Counted from the stretch's first letter, positions 8,943 to 17,504 are shown. The stretch is 64,000 bases of DNA from JAAGZL01 sp050291365 (GCA_050291365.1 JBNKJS010000006.1:49006-113005); one strand, 5' to 3'. Numbers and translations are program-made. Notes: a model not told the origin generated them from the letters alone.

Positions 8943-9707
8943 CTAAGACTCCATCTCACGGTCAACAACCAGAGCCCCCCAGGCCTGACATACAGGCATA
9001 ACCTCCATGGCATTGATGTTGACATGGGGCGGCACTCTAGTGACCCAGTGGATGATCTCTGCAATGTCTTCGGCCGCAAGTGGTTTGGTTCCCTGGTATA
9101 CGGAATCTGCCTTTTGCTTATCTCCCTGCATGCGCACATTGGAGAAATTGGTCTCGGCCATGCCGGGATCTATGTTGCTGACACGAATCTGCTTGCCCAG
9201 CAGGTCGGCGCGTAGGGTCCGCGAAAACTGCTGTACGAATGCCTTAATAGCACAGTAAACGTTGCCACCTGGATATGGCCAGGTGCCGGCGATTGAACCG
9301 ATGTTTATGATATGGCCAGAGTTACGTTCCACCATGCCAGGGAGTACTCTTCTAGTGATACTGGCCAATCCTTTGCAGTTGGTGTCTATCATGGTTTCCC
9401 AATCGTCCAGGTTGGTCCTATGGGCAGCCTCCATACCCAGGGCTAGGCCTGCATTGTTGACTAGGGTATGTATCTGGCTGAATTCGTCCGGCAGTTCAGT
9501 AAAGAATCTTTCGATCGAATCTGGATTAGTGACATCAATGGCAGCTACATGAACGGGCGAGCTGCCGTTAAGCTCATCTGCCAATGCCCTGAGTTTTTCC
9601 AGGTTGCGGGAGGCTAAGATAAGCTTACTCCCCGACTTAGAAAATTTACGCGCACAAGCCTCTCCGAAACCGGAGGATGCGCCTGTGATTAGTACGGTTT
9701 GCGCCAC
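8943..9707 (-). CDS. short-chain dehydrogenase/reductase, YdfG-like
   Basis: A classical SDR of 254 residues with the nucleotide-binding TGASSGFG at 9-16, NNAGLALGMEAAH, the catalytic Ser in IGSIAGTWPYPGG and the YxxxK pair in YCAIK. Segments such as LDDWETMIDTN, VLPGMVERNSGHIINIGS and PPHVNINAMEVMPV are very close to E. coli YdfG, an NADP-dependent 3-hydroxy acid and malonic semialdehyde dehydrogenase. The YdfG-like substrate range (serine, 3-hydroxypropionate and similar acids) is inferred. It is upstream of and co-directional with the ABC-class ATPase. The next gene is divergent, with a 210-base intergenic region between them. Confidence 0.88.
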   Translation of the reverse strand: MAQTVLITGASSGFGEACARKFSKSGSKLILASRNLEKLRALADELNGSSPVHVAAIDVTNPDSIERFFTELPDEFSQIHTLVNNAGLALGMEAAHRTNLDDWETMIDTNCKGLASITRRVLPGMVERNSGHIINIGSIAGTWPYPGGNVYCAIKAFVQQFSRTLRADLLGKQIRVSNIDPGMAETNFSNVRMQGDKQKADSVYQGTKPLAAEDIAEIIHWVTRVPPHVNINAMEVMPVCQAWGALVVDREMES

Positions 9708-9923
9708 TTTATTCCCCTTAGTTAGTCAATTACTTAAATATGTAGCTGCCTATTATCCGATATAGTCACAGCAATGTAATTTGTCAGCTATATGAGATTA
9801 GTATAGAAATGAATAGCCGGTGTTATGTGAGGCTGGTGCTGTTTTAGATATTCTTTTTTAAAAGAGCGGTATGTATAAGTCATAATACAAGCATAAAGTC
9901 AGATTTATTGATCAGGGGTGAAT

Positions 9924-10907
9924 ATGTTTAAAGCGCTGGTATTAGATCAAGTAGATGGTGATACGGTTGCAGAGGTAAAGCAGCTCCAGGTGGATGATCT
10001 CCCCAAAGAGGACGTTCTGATTGCAGTAGAGTACTCATCCCTCAACTATAAAGATGGTATGGCCGTTACCGGTACCGGCAAGATCATTCGTAACTTCCCT
10101 ATGGTGCCAGGAATAGATCTAGCGGGGCAGGTGCTGGAGTCCGCCTCTGATAGATATAAGCCTGGAGAAAGCGTAATACTTACCGGCTGGGGTGTAGGTG
10201 AGCGCTACTGGGGTGGTTATTCCCAACGGGCTAAGGCCAGGCCGGATTGGCTGGTGCCAATGCCACAGGGCCTGGATTCGCGCAAGGCTATGATCATCGG
10301 TACAGCTGGCTTTACCGCCATGCTCTGTGTCATGACTTTAGAGGAGGCGGGAGTGACCCCGGACCGAGGGCCAGTGTTGGTAACAGGGGCATCTGGCGGC
10401 GTGGGCAGCATAGCGGTTCTACTACTGTCTAAGCTTGGATATGAGGTGGCTGCGGTCACAGGACGCGAAAGCACCCATGAGTATCTGCAAGGTCTCGGCG
10501 CAAGTAAGATACTGGGGCGCGATGAGATGAGCGCTGAAGCCAGACCGCTGGAATCACAACTATGGGCCGGCGCGGTGGATACAGCAGGAGGCGATATCTT
10601 GGCTCGAACATTAGCGGAGATGAAGTATGAGGGTGTGGTAGCTGCATGCGGGCTGGCCAGTAACTTCAAGCTCAACACCACGGTCATGCCATTTATCCTG
10701 CGTAATGTGACCCTGCGCGGGGTTGACTCGGTGAGTTGTCCACTGGAGCGTCGCACCAGGGCTTGGGAGCGACTTGCCTCTGATCTGCCGGAAAGTGCCT
10801 ACAGTGCTATAAGTCACACCATAGGGCTGGATGAGGTGGAAGCCATATCCAAGGAGATTATGGCGGGGCAGGTGCAAGGCAGGGTGTTGATTGACCCAAA
10901 TATGTAA
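9924..10907 (+). CDS. acuI: acrylyl-CoA reductase (AcuI/YhdH-type quinone oxidoreductase)
   Basis: This medium-chain dehydrogenase/reductase has 327 residues from the ATG at 9924. A GTG six bases upstream is in frame, but the AGGGGTG just before ATG reads better as the ribosome binding site. YhdH/AcuI hallmarks are seen: EYSSLNYKDGMAVTGTGKIIR, PGIDLAGQV, TAGFTAMLCVMTLEEAG, and the NADPH-binding VTGASGGVGSIAVLLLSKLGY. AcuI reduces toxic acryloyl-CoA to propionyl-CoA in DMSP and 3-hydroxypropionate metabolism. The YdfG-like dehydrogenase next door, on the other strand, could act in the same C3 chemistry, but this link is inference. Confidence 0.85.
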   Translation: MFKALVLDQVDGDTVAEVKQLQVDDLPKEDVLIAVEYSSLNYKDGMAVTGTGKIIRNFPMVPGIDLAGQVLESASDRYKPGESVILTGWGVGERYWGGYSQRAKARPDWLVPMPQGLDSRKAMIIGTAGFTAMLCVMTLEEAGVTPDRGPVLVTGASGGVGSIAVLLLSKLGYEVAAVTGRESTHEYLQGLGASKILGRDEMSAEARPLESQLWAGAVDTAGGDILARTLAEMKYEGVVAACGLASNFKLNTTVMPFILRNVTLRGVDSVSCPLERRTRAWERLASDLPESAYSAISHTIGLDEVEAISKEIMAGQVQGRVLIDPNM

Positions 10908-10918
10908 CCTCTGCTGCC

Positions 10919-11716
10919 TTAGGTAAATAGCTCAGACAGTTTTTTGCCGGGATCATCTGCCCGCATAAATGCCTCACCCACCAGGAACGCGTTTACCCTG
11001 TTCTCGCGCATACGTGCCACATCCTCTGGGGCGTGGATTCCGCTCTCAGTTACCACTATGCGATCATCGGGTATCCATTTCAGCAGATCAATGGTGGTGT
11101 CCAGACTGGTTTCGAAGGTTCGGAGATCCCGGTTGTTAATGCCGATGAGGCGGTTGTTAAGTGGCAGCGCCCTTTTCAGTTCCTCTTCATCATGCACCTC
11201 AATCAGGACATCCATGCCGAGATCCTGAGCTAGAGAGTTCAGCATCTCCATTTTTGCATCTGTTAGGCAGGCCGCGATCAACAGTATGCAGTCTGCGCCC
11301 AGGGAGCGTGCCTCGTAAACTTGGTAGGGATCGATAAAGAAGTCCTTGCGAATAACCGGCAGCTTGCATGCAGCACGAGCTTGCTGCAGGTAGGCATCGG
11401 CGCCCTGAAAGAAATCTATATCGGTCAATACAGATAGACATGCTGCCCCTGCCTGTTCATAGCTTATAGCGATCTCAGCCGGACGGAAATCCTCCCGGAT
11501 TACCCCTTTGCTGGGAGATGCCTTTTTTACTTCGGCTATGATTCCAGCCGTGCCGGAAGAGATCTTCTGTTCCAATGCATTCACGAATCCGCGGCAGGGG
11601 GAGGCGGCAGGCAGTGAGTTTTGTAACTGCTCTATCGAGACCTGTTCTTGTCTCTCAGCCACCTCTTCGGCTTTACGTTTGATTATCTTCTTTAAAATGT
11701 CTGGGGTTCCGCTCAT
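10919..11716 (-). CDS. trpC: indole-3-glycerol phosphate synthase
   Basis: The enzyme closes the indole ring in tryptophan synthesis, turning CdRP into indole-3-glycerol phosphate. It is a TIM barrel of 265 residues, with the conserved IAEVKKASPSKGVI, ILTD-like LSVLTDIDFFQG, RKDFFIDPYQVYEARSLGADCILLIAA, GINNRDLRTF and VTESGIHAPEDV segments. The frame is open further upstream, but the ATG at 11716 gives the family N-terminus MSGTPDILKKIIKRK. It stands alone: greB and a hemerythrin gene on the other strand separate it from trpD. Confidence 0.95.
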   Translation of the reverse strand: MSGTPDILKKIIKRKAEEVAERQEQVSIEQLQNSLPAASPCRGFVNALEQKISSGTAGIIAEVKKASPSKGVIREDFRPAEIAISYEQAGAACLSVLTDIDFFQGADAYLQQARAACKLPVIRKDFFIDPYQVYEARSLGADCILLIAACLTDAKMEMLNSLAQDLGMDVLIEVHDEEELKRALPLNNRLIGINNRDLRTFETSLDTTIDLLKWIPDDRIVVTESGIHAPEDVARMRENRVNAFLVGEAFMRADDPGKKLSELFT

Positions 11717-11824
11717 CAGGCGTATTTCCACTAAAGTTGGAAGCAGATGTTGAAAACGCATATTCTACACGTATCTTATACCCGAAGGCAGTTTCATATA
11801 TCTAATTCACTAGGTTGAATCAGC

Positions 11825-12337
11825 ATGGGCCGATATCGTCCACCACAACCCAAAAGTTCGCCCTACATAACCCGGGAAGGATATGAGGCACTGCAGGTAG
11901 AAGATAAAGCCCTGTGGCTGCGTCGACGTGATGTGACCAAGGCCCTGGCAGCGGCCGCTGCTGAGGGCGATCGCTCGGAAAATGCCGAATATATCTATCG
12001 TAAAAAAGAGCTGCGGGAGATAGATCGGCGTATTCGTTATCTACAAAAGCGTATGCCTGATCTCAAGATAGTGGAAACGGTACCCCCTAATCCCAATCAG
12101 GTATTCTTCGGGTCCTGGATAACCCTGGAGGATGATGTTGGTTCAGAGATGGTCTATAGAATCGTAGGTGCGGATGAGTTTGATACGGAGAAGGGCTGGA
12201 TCAGCGTGGATGCCCCTCTGGCTAAGGCCCTGTTAAAGAAATTTGTGGATGATGAGGTACATGTACAGACTCCAAGCGGAATCTGTAGTTACCTTATTGT
12301 TAGTGTGAGTTATTCTGAAAAGTCCTGTAAGGCTTAA
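11825..12337 (+). CDS. greB: transcription elongation factor GreB
   Basis: GreB rescues backtracked RNA polymerase by stimulating transcript cleavage. The N-terminal coiled coil carries the acidic tip EGDRSENAEYIYRKKELREIDRRIRYL, and the C-terminal FKBP-like domain includes GSWITLEDDVGSEMVYRIVGADEFD. The YIYRKKELREIDRRIR segment distinguishes GreB from GreA. At 170 residues it is slightly longer than E. coli GreB (158), mainly through a short N-terminal GRYRPPQPKSSPYIT lead. It is divergent from trpC with about 110 bases between them. Confidence 0.95.
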   Translation: MGRYRPPQPKSSPYITREGYEALQVEDKALWLRRRDVTKALAAAAAEGDRSENAEYIYRKKELREIDRRIRYLQKRMPDLKIVETVPPNPNQVFFGSWITLEDDVGSEMVYRIVGADEFDTEKGWISVDAPLAKALLKKFVDDEVHVQTPSGICSYLIVSVSYSEKSCKA

Positions 12338-12382
12338 AATAGGTCAAAGTTGGAATGGGGGATAAAGCGCTATTTATGCGCC

Positions 12383-12417
12383 GATTAATTGTGCAATTAA
12401 TCATTAGCATATATAAT
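12383..12417 (+). promoter_or_regulatory. candidate promoter with 8-4-8 palindrome before the hemerythrin gene
   Basis: A perfect inverted repeat GATTAATT-GTGC-AATTAATC (12383-12402) overlaps a weak -35-like TTGTGC (12389-12394), which stands 17 bases from a perfect TATAAT at 12412-12417. The layout suits a repressor operator on a promoter for the downstream gene. No binding protein can be named from the sequence. Confidence 0.45.
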
Positions 12418-12429
12418 GACGGTAATTAC

Positions 12430-12443
12430 TTGACTCAGATCAA
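12430..12443 (+). promoter_or_regulatory. FNR/ANR-like box
   Basis: TTGAC-TCAG-ATCAA matches the FNR/ANR consensus TTGAT-N4-ATCAA at nine of ten defined positions. It lies 130 bases before the bacteriohemerythrin start. Oxygen-responsive control of an oxygen-binding protein would make sense, but a nearby -10 at the usual distance for FNR activation is not clear. Confidence 0.5.
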
Positions 12444-12572
12444 GTTGTTATAAAATAAACTGAAACTGATCAGTGAAAAGACATAAAATATTTTTACAAC
12501 TTGGCTTGCTGTTAACGGCCGAAAATAGAAACGAAATTATCCTTTCTTCTTTTACATTAGGTATATAGCGCC

Positions 12573-13031
12573 ATGGGGAAATTTATTGAGTGGTCAGAAA
12601 GTCTGAGTGTTGGCATTGAGGAGCTTGATGATCAGCATAAGAATCTGGTTGAGATGGTTAATAGAATGCACGAAGCCATCCACGAGCGTCATGGTAGTGA
12701 GGCGGTACAGAGTATCCTTGCAGAGTTGGCGAACTACACTGTAATTCACTTTGCGGTGGAAGAAGCCCTGATGCGCCTCCTTGACTATCCCGACTACGAA
12801 GAACACTTTCAGATTCATAAAGAGCTGGTGGACCAGGTTCTTTACCTGCAGGCAAAAGTTGCTTCTGGTAAAACGGCGGTAAGCTTCGAACTGCTACATT
12901 TTCTCAAGACCTGGCTGACCAAGCATATCCTGCAAGAGGATATGGCATATAGTGATTTTTTCATTTCGGCTGGTGCGAGCAAGAAGCGGAAGAGCAAATC
13001 CTGGCTCAGTCGCCTTTGGGAAGGCTCTTAG
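12573..13031 (+). CDS. bacteriohemerythrin
   Basis: This single-domain hemerythrin of 152 residues binds O2 at a non-heme diiron site. All ligands are present: His22 (DDQH), His59 and Glu63 (HFAVEE), His78 and His82 (HFQIH), and His118 with Asp123 (HILQED). The N-terminal FIEWSESLSVGIEELDDQH is typical. The last ~20 residues (KKRKSKSWLSRLWEGS) form a basic, tryptophan-containing tail beyond the usual fold. Such proteins store or deliver O2, for example to methane- or sulfur-oxidising enzymes, or sense it. The gene is monocistronic, with a palindrome and FNR-like site upstream and a perfect terminator downstream. Confidence 0.93.
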   Translation: MGKFIEWSESLSVGIEELDDQHKNLVEMVNRMHEAIHERHGSEAVQSILAELANYTVIHFAVEEALMRLLDYPDYEEHFQIHKELVDQVLYLQAKVASGKTAVSFELLHFLKTWLTKHILQEDMAYSDFFISAGASKKRKSKSWLSRLWEGS

Positions 13032-13055
13032 AACGTATAGATCTATATTGTGTAA

Positions 13056-13086
13056 CACAAAGGGCCGAGAGGCCCTTTGTGTTTTT
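13056..13086 (+). terminator. rho-independent terminator after bacteriohemerythrin
   Basis: A perfect 11-bp stem (13056-13066 with 13071-13081), loop GAGA, is followed by TTTTT. It lies 25 bases after the stop codon and may serve trpD from the other side as well. Confidence 0.92.
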
Positions 13087-13107
13087 CGCTAGCAAACTTT
13101 TCTAGTT

Positions 13108-14130
13108 TTAATCAAAGCTCTGGGTAAGAATTGCCAGCCGGTCTAAACGGTTGCGCGCCTCTCCGCTAGTTATAATAGCGTCTGCCCTTTTCACTCCTTC
13201 AGCCAGGGTCTCTGCCAGCCCTGCGGTATAGATGGCTGCGCCAGCATTAAGTTGGACGATATCTCTTGCTGGTCCCTCCTGATTGTCTAATACTGAGCGG
13301 ATGATGCTCAGGCTGTGGTTGGCATCTTCTGCCTTAATTGCTTCGATAGGTGTGCGGGTGAGGCCGAAGGTCTCTGGTTGGATGCTGAAACGCCGAACCC
13401 GTCCATCCTTAAGTTCTGCTACTTCGGTTTTGTCACCAATACTGATCTCGTCCAGCCCGTCATTTGAATGCACTACCATTACATGTCGGCTGCCAAGCTT
13501 TTGTAATACATTTGCCATTGGCTCAAGGAGCTCTTCTGAAAAAACGCCCAATAGCTGATTGGGTACTCCGGCCGGGTTGGTTAGTGGCCCCAGGATGTTG
13601 AAGATGGTGCGTACCCCCATCTCTTTGCGTGGACCAATGGCGTGTTTCATAGCGCTGTGGTGTCCAGGTGCGAACATAAAGCCAACGCCGACTTCTCGTA
13701 CACAGCGTTCTACCTGCTCCGGTGTAAGGTCAAGGCGAATACCTGCGGCCTCCAGGGCATCTGCGGCACCAGATTTGCTGGATACTGAGCGGTTGCCGTG
13801 CTTGGCTACATTACATCCCGCAGCAGCTGCTACAAACATGGAGGCGGTAGAGATGTTAAAGGTGCCGGAAGAGTCGCCGCCGGTTCCGACAATATCTACA
13901 GCATGATCTAGACCACTGATGTCCACACCGCTGGCCAGTTCCCGCATTACAGAGGCTGCGGCCGCAATCTCGGTCACGCTCTCACCCTTCATACGCAGTC
14001 CTATCAGAAAGCCGCCGATCTGGGCCGGGGTGGCACCGCCAGTCATAATAGAGCGCATCACTTCGGTCATCTCTTCATTGGTTAGATCATGACTATCTAT
14101 TACGCGAGCAATAGCTTGTTGTATCTCCAT
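13108..14130 (-). CDS. trpD: anthranilate phosphoribosyltransferase
   Basis: The enzyme transfers phosphoribose from PRPP to anthranilate, the second committed step of tryptophan synthesis. The glycine-rich PRPP site GTGGDSSGTFNIST and the KHGNRSVSSKSGAADALEAAG motif are clear, as is HHSAMKHAIGPRKEMGVRTIFNILGPLTNPA. Two ATGs and a GTG stand in tandem at the start; the AGAGG box gives the best spacing (5 bases) to the ATG at 14130, making 340 residues. It is about 30 bases downstream of trpG on the same strand. Confidence 0.95.
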   Translation of the reverse strand: MEIQQAIARVIDSHDLTNEEMTEVMRSIMTGGATPAQIGGFLIGLRMKGESVTEIAAAASVMRELASGVDISGLDHAVDIVGTGGDSSGTFNISTASMFVAAAAGCNVAKHGNRSVSSKSGAADALEAAGIRLDLTPEQVERCVREVGVGFMFAPGHHSAMKHAIGPRKEMGVRTIFNILGPLTNPAGVPNQLLGVFSEELLEPMANVLQKLGSRHVMVVHSNDGLDEISIGDKTEVAELKDGRVRRFSIQPETFGLTRTPIEAIKAEDANHSLSIIRSVLDNQEGPARDIVQLNAGAAIYTAGLAETLAEGVKRADAIITSGEARNRLDRLAILTQSFD

Positions 14131-14159
14131 CATCACCTCTCTCTGATTTTTAGCTTGGT

Positions 14160-14741
14160 CTAGCTTTTTTCAATAAAGTTTTTCAGTAGGTCGTGTCCAT
14201 GTTGAGTAAGTATGGATTCAGGATGAAACTGTACCCCCTGTACATCCAGTTCTTTGTGTCTTACTCCCATTATCTCATCCATAGACCCGTTCTCGTGGCA
14301 GGTCCAGGCTGTTATCTCCAGACACTCGGGGAGAGTTGCTCGGTCTATCACCAGGGAGTGGTATCTGGTTGCTGTTAGGGGATTGGATAGCCCTTTAAAC
14401 ACACCAAGATTGGCGTGACAGATGTTCGAGGTTTTGCCATGCATGACCTGGCGTGCATGGACGATATCTCCGCCAAATGCCTGGCCGATTGACTGGTGAC
14501 CCAGGCAAACCCCCAGGATTGGGATCTTACCAGCAAAGGCCTTGATCGCATCTATCGATATCCCAGCCTGATCAGGGGTACAGGGGCCGGGGGAGATGAC
14601 AATGCGATCCGGGTTGAGGGATTCGATCTCATCCAGCTTAATTTCATCGTTGCGGTAGACCCGCACATCCTCCCCCAGCTCTCCCAGGTACTGCACCAGG
14701 TTGTAGGTGAAGGAGTCGTAGTTATCTATCATCAGCAACAT
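14160..14741 (-). CDS. trpG: anthranilate synthase glutamine amidotransferase subunit
   Basis: This class I glutamine amidotransferase supplies ammonia to TrpE. The nucleophilic cysteine is in GVCLGHQSIGQAFGG, and the catalytic His and Glu are in VQFHPES. I place the start at 14741 (MLLMIDNYDSFTYNLVQYLGELGEDV, the standard N-terminus), one base after the trpE TGA, although the frame is open a little further. It has 193 residues. The same subunit may also serve PabB in folate synthesis, as in several bacteria; the sequence does not decide this. Confidence 0.95.
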   Translation of the reverse strand: MLLMIDNYDSFTYNLVQYLGELGEDVRVYRNDEIKLDEIESLNPDRIVISPGPCTPDQAGISIDAIKAFAGKIPILGVCLGHQSIGQAFGGDIVHARQVMHGKTSNICHANLGVFKGLSNPLTATRYHSLVIDRATLPECLEITAWTCHENGSMDEIMGVRHKELDVQGVQFHPESILTQHGHDLLKNFIEKS

Positions 14742-14742
14742 A

Positions 14743-16236
14743 TCAGGCCACCTCACCATCGGTTGCGTCCAGTCCGGCCTCGGCGAGTTCCACGGCCTTA
14801 AACACAGCGCGCCCTTTGTTCATAGTCTCCTTCCACTCCAGACGGGGAATAGAGTCTGCCACTATCCCGGCGCCTGCCTGGATATGCAGGGTGTTGTCTT
14901 TGATCACGGCGGTGCGGATGGCGATGGCCGTGTCCATATTTCCGTTCCAGGCGAGATAACCCACAGCACCGGAATATACGCCCCGTTTGACCGGTTCCAG
15001 CTCATCTATGATCTCCATGGCGCGTATCTTTGGAGCACCGCTCACAGTACCGGCCGGGAAGGTGGCACGCAGTACGTCAATGGCGGTCATACCATCTTTT
15101 AGCTGTCCGGTGACGTTGGAGACGATGTGCATGACATGGGAGTAGCGCTCCACAATCATTTCATCGGTGAGTTTCACGCTGCCAATCTTTGCTACACGCC
15201 CGGTGTCGTTACGTCCCAGGTCGATCAGCATTAGATGTTCCGCCAGCTCTTTTGGATCCTCCAGGAGCTCCCGCTCCAGGGCGAGATCTTCTTCCTCGTT
15301 ATGGCCGCGACGTCTGGTGCCTGCTATAGGACGTACTGTTACTTCGCCATCTTCTAAGCGGGTGAGGATCTCAGGAGATGATCCAACCACGTGGAAATCA
15401 CCCAGATGCATAAAGTACATATATGGTGAAGGATTGAGTCCACGCAGTGCTCGGTACAGGTTGAGTGGCGGGGCCGTGAATGGGATGGAGAGGCGTTGGG
15501 AGATAACCACCTGCATGCAGTCTCCATCCAGTACGTACTCCTTGATGCGTTCCACCGCCTGTTTGTAACCCTCTTCAGTGAAGCCCGATATAAAATCGGT
15601 CTCCTCTATCTGGCGCGGCTTTTTGCAGACCGGCCTTGGTGCCGCCCCACGCATCTTGGCGATTAACTCCTGAATCCTTGCCTCTGCTGATTCCAGGCTG
15701 CCGCCCTGAGTGGGGTCTGCATGCACGATTACATACATGGAGCCGCTCAGGTTATCGAATACCACCACTTCATCTGAGACCATAAGCATGATGTCAGGGT
15801 TGTTGATGTGGTCAGGATTTGGACAGCTTGCCAGCTTGGGTTCGATATAGCGGATGGTGTCATATCCAAAATAGCCCACCAGACCACCGGTGAAACGGGG
15901 GAGATTCTCATCTTCCGCCACCTGGTAGCGCGCTTGAAACTGTTCAATAAAATCCAGAGGATCCTGCGCCTCAGAATCTTCTACTATCACACCTCGCTCT
16001 TCGATAATTACTCTGTGGCCATACACCTTTAGCAGGGTTTGGCATGGGAGACCGATGATGGAGTAACGCCCCCATTTCTCCCCTCCATGTACTGATTCGA
16101 AGAGGTAGGAGTAGGGTCCATCAGCCAGTTTCAGATAAACGCTGAGTGGGGTATCAAGGTCCGCCAGGACCTCGCGCATTACGGGGATTCTATTGTGGCC
16201 CAGTTTCGCCAGGGCCTCGAACTGCTCGGGGGTCAT
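14743..16236 (-). CDS. trpE: anthranilate synthase component I
   Basis: This chorismate-using enzyme makes anthranilate. The 497 residues from the ATG at 16236 begin MTPEQFEALAKLGHNRIPVMRE, and GGAG lies upstream with good spacing; a GTG 12 bases earlier is less likely. The tryptophan feedback site (LFESVHGGEKWGRYSIIG) and the catalytic C-terminal half (GTRRRGHNEEED, DLGRNDTGRVA, FPAGTVSGAPKIRAMEIIDELE, QAGAGIVADS) are intact. It leads trpE-trpG-trpD. A 21-codon ORF overlaps its start by ATGA. Confidence 0.96.
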   Translation of the reverse strand: MTPEQFEALAKLGHNRIPVMREVLADLDTPLSVYLKLADGPYSYLFESVHGGEKWGRYSIIGLPCQTLLKVYGHRVIIEERGVIVEDSEAQDPLDFIEQFQARYQVAEDENLPRFTGGLVGYFGYDTIRYIEPKLASCPNPDHINNPDIMLMVSDEVVVFDNLSGSMYVIVHADPTQGGSLESAEARIQELIAKMRGAAPRPVCKKPRQIEETDFISGFTEEGYKQAVERIKEYVLDGDCMQVVISQRLSIPFTAPPLNLYRALRGLNPSPYMYFMHLGDFHVVGSSPEILTRLEDGEVTVRPIAGTRRRGHNEEEDLALERELLEDPKELAEHLMLIDLGRNDTGRVAKIGSVKLTDEMIVERYSHVMHIVSNVTGQLKDGMTAIDVLRATFPAGTVSGAPKIRAMEIIDELEPVKRGVYSGAVGYLAWNGNMDTAIAIRTAVIKDNTLHIQAGAGIVADSIPRLEWKETMNKGRAVFKAVELAEAGLDATDGEVA

Positions 16237-16449
16237 CTCATTCTCCACAAAATTGTTACAGACAGGGGCGGTGCAAACGCAGGTTTCACCAGCGCCATCG
16301 TGTGTCTGTGATGCTCAATTCATTGTGGGTAACGAGATACATTTGCTAACTCTTTATGCATTAAGTTGAGATAGATTGAAAGTTACCCGTCTATGGTTGT
16401 TATTGTCAAGGATTTAAGTGTGGCCCTGGTGCCGTTCGCGTATTCCAAA

Positions 16450-17499
16450 TCAAAGTTTTCCACCGCAATGGGGGCAGGAGGTTCGATGGTCGCGTACAGC
16501 ATGGTCCTGCTCTGGTTGTGAAATAGCCGGTTTGCCTGTCTCTTCTTCTACATCCCGTATGGCCTGCTTTTCCCATGCCACCTCATATCTCTTGTCAACG
16601 TCCAGTTCCTTTTGTGTTTGGCTCTGCAACTCATCGGAATCTTCCTCTGATAGATTCAACTGTTCCCTAATCTTATTCAGCTCAGCAGCTTCATCTTCAG
16701 AAATCTCTCCATCTTCCATTGCCTTCTTCACCGAGAGACGAAACTCCTGTTGGCGTCTACGCAGTATCTCGGAAAAACTGGATGCGAGAATACCTGCCGG
16801 CAAGGCAATTATGCCTATGCCTATTATCATCACTAGCGCGCCCAAAAACTTACCCAGGGGGGTGATAGGCGTGACATCGCCAAAACCAACCGTTGTCAGG
16901 GTGGCCAAGGCCCACCACATGGAGTCCGGTATAGAGCCAAAGGCCTCTGGTTGCGCCCTGCCTTCCACCAGATAGATGCCGCAGGAGACCATTATCAGCA
17001 CCATGAGCAGAATGGTGAATACAGCGATAAAGGCCTGGCGTTCCTTATGCAACACTCGCAGCAGCACGTTCATGGCCGAGGAGTAGCGTGTGATCTTGAG
17101 GATTCGCAGCATACGCAGAACCCGAAGGAAGCGCAGGTCCATCCCCGGTAGAAGTATCTGTAGGTAAAAAGGTGCGATGGCAGCCAGATCGATCAGTGCC
17201 ATGGAGCTTCCCATGAACTTAATGCGCGCTGTTATGTGTGATTTTTGGGTCTGACCGGGATCCTCAACGCTACTCCAAACTCGCAATAGATACTCTATGG
17301 TAAATATGACCACCGAAGTCAATTCAAATGCGTAAAAGAGTGGCTTGTAGGCAAGATGGATCGAGGGTACGGATTCAAGGATGATTGCGAGGACATTAGC
17401 GCCAACAAGAAAGAAAATAGCATAGTCGACTATGCGGCTTGTGCGATCATCCAGGCTGGCGATCTCTAGTATTTCCCAGGTGCGTTTGCGACTGATCAT
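16450..17499 (-). CDS. voltage-gated potassium-type ion channel
   Basis: A six-helix Kv-like subunit of 349 residues. S4 at about 121-140 (DLRFLRVLRMLRILKITRYS) has arginines at every third position. A pore loop follows with selectivity filter TVGFGD (203-208), which indicates K+ selectivity, and S6 ends near 243. The cytoplasmic C-terminus (about 245-349) is acidic and charged, with an EDGEISEDEAAELNKI stretch, and ends in HAVRDHRTSCPHCGGKL. His333, His338, Cys342 and Cys345 could form a metal site. It sits 5 bases after rpe, where many relatives have the phosphatase gene gph. Confidence 0.9.
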   Translation of the reverse strand: MISRKRTWEILEIASLDDRTSRIVDYAIFFLVGANVLAIILESVPSIHLAYKPLFYAFELTSVVIFTIEYLLRVWSSVEDPGQTQKSHITARIKFMGSSMALIDLAAIAPFYLQILLPGMDLRFLRVLRMLRILKITRYSSAMNVLLRVLHKERQAFIAVFTILLMVLIMVSCGIYLVEGRAQPEAFGSIPDSMWWALATLTTVGFGDVTPITPLGKFLGALVMIIGIGIIALPAGILASSFSEILRRRQQEFRLSVKKAMEDGEISEDEAAELNKIREQLNLSEEDSDELQSQTQKELDVDKRYEVAWEKQAIRDVEEETGKPAISQPEQDHAVRDHRTSCPHCGGKL

Positions 17500-17504
17500 C
17501 TACC

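Noticed and set aside
16237..16449. Classical trp attenuator before trpE
   Set aside because: No run of Trp codons and no hairpin with T-run is present. Only a single-Trp short ORF overlaps the start, noted as low interest.
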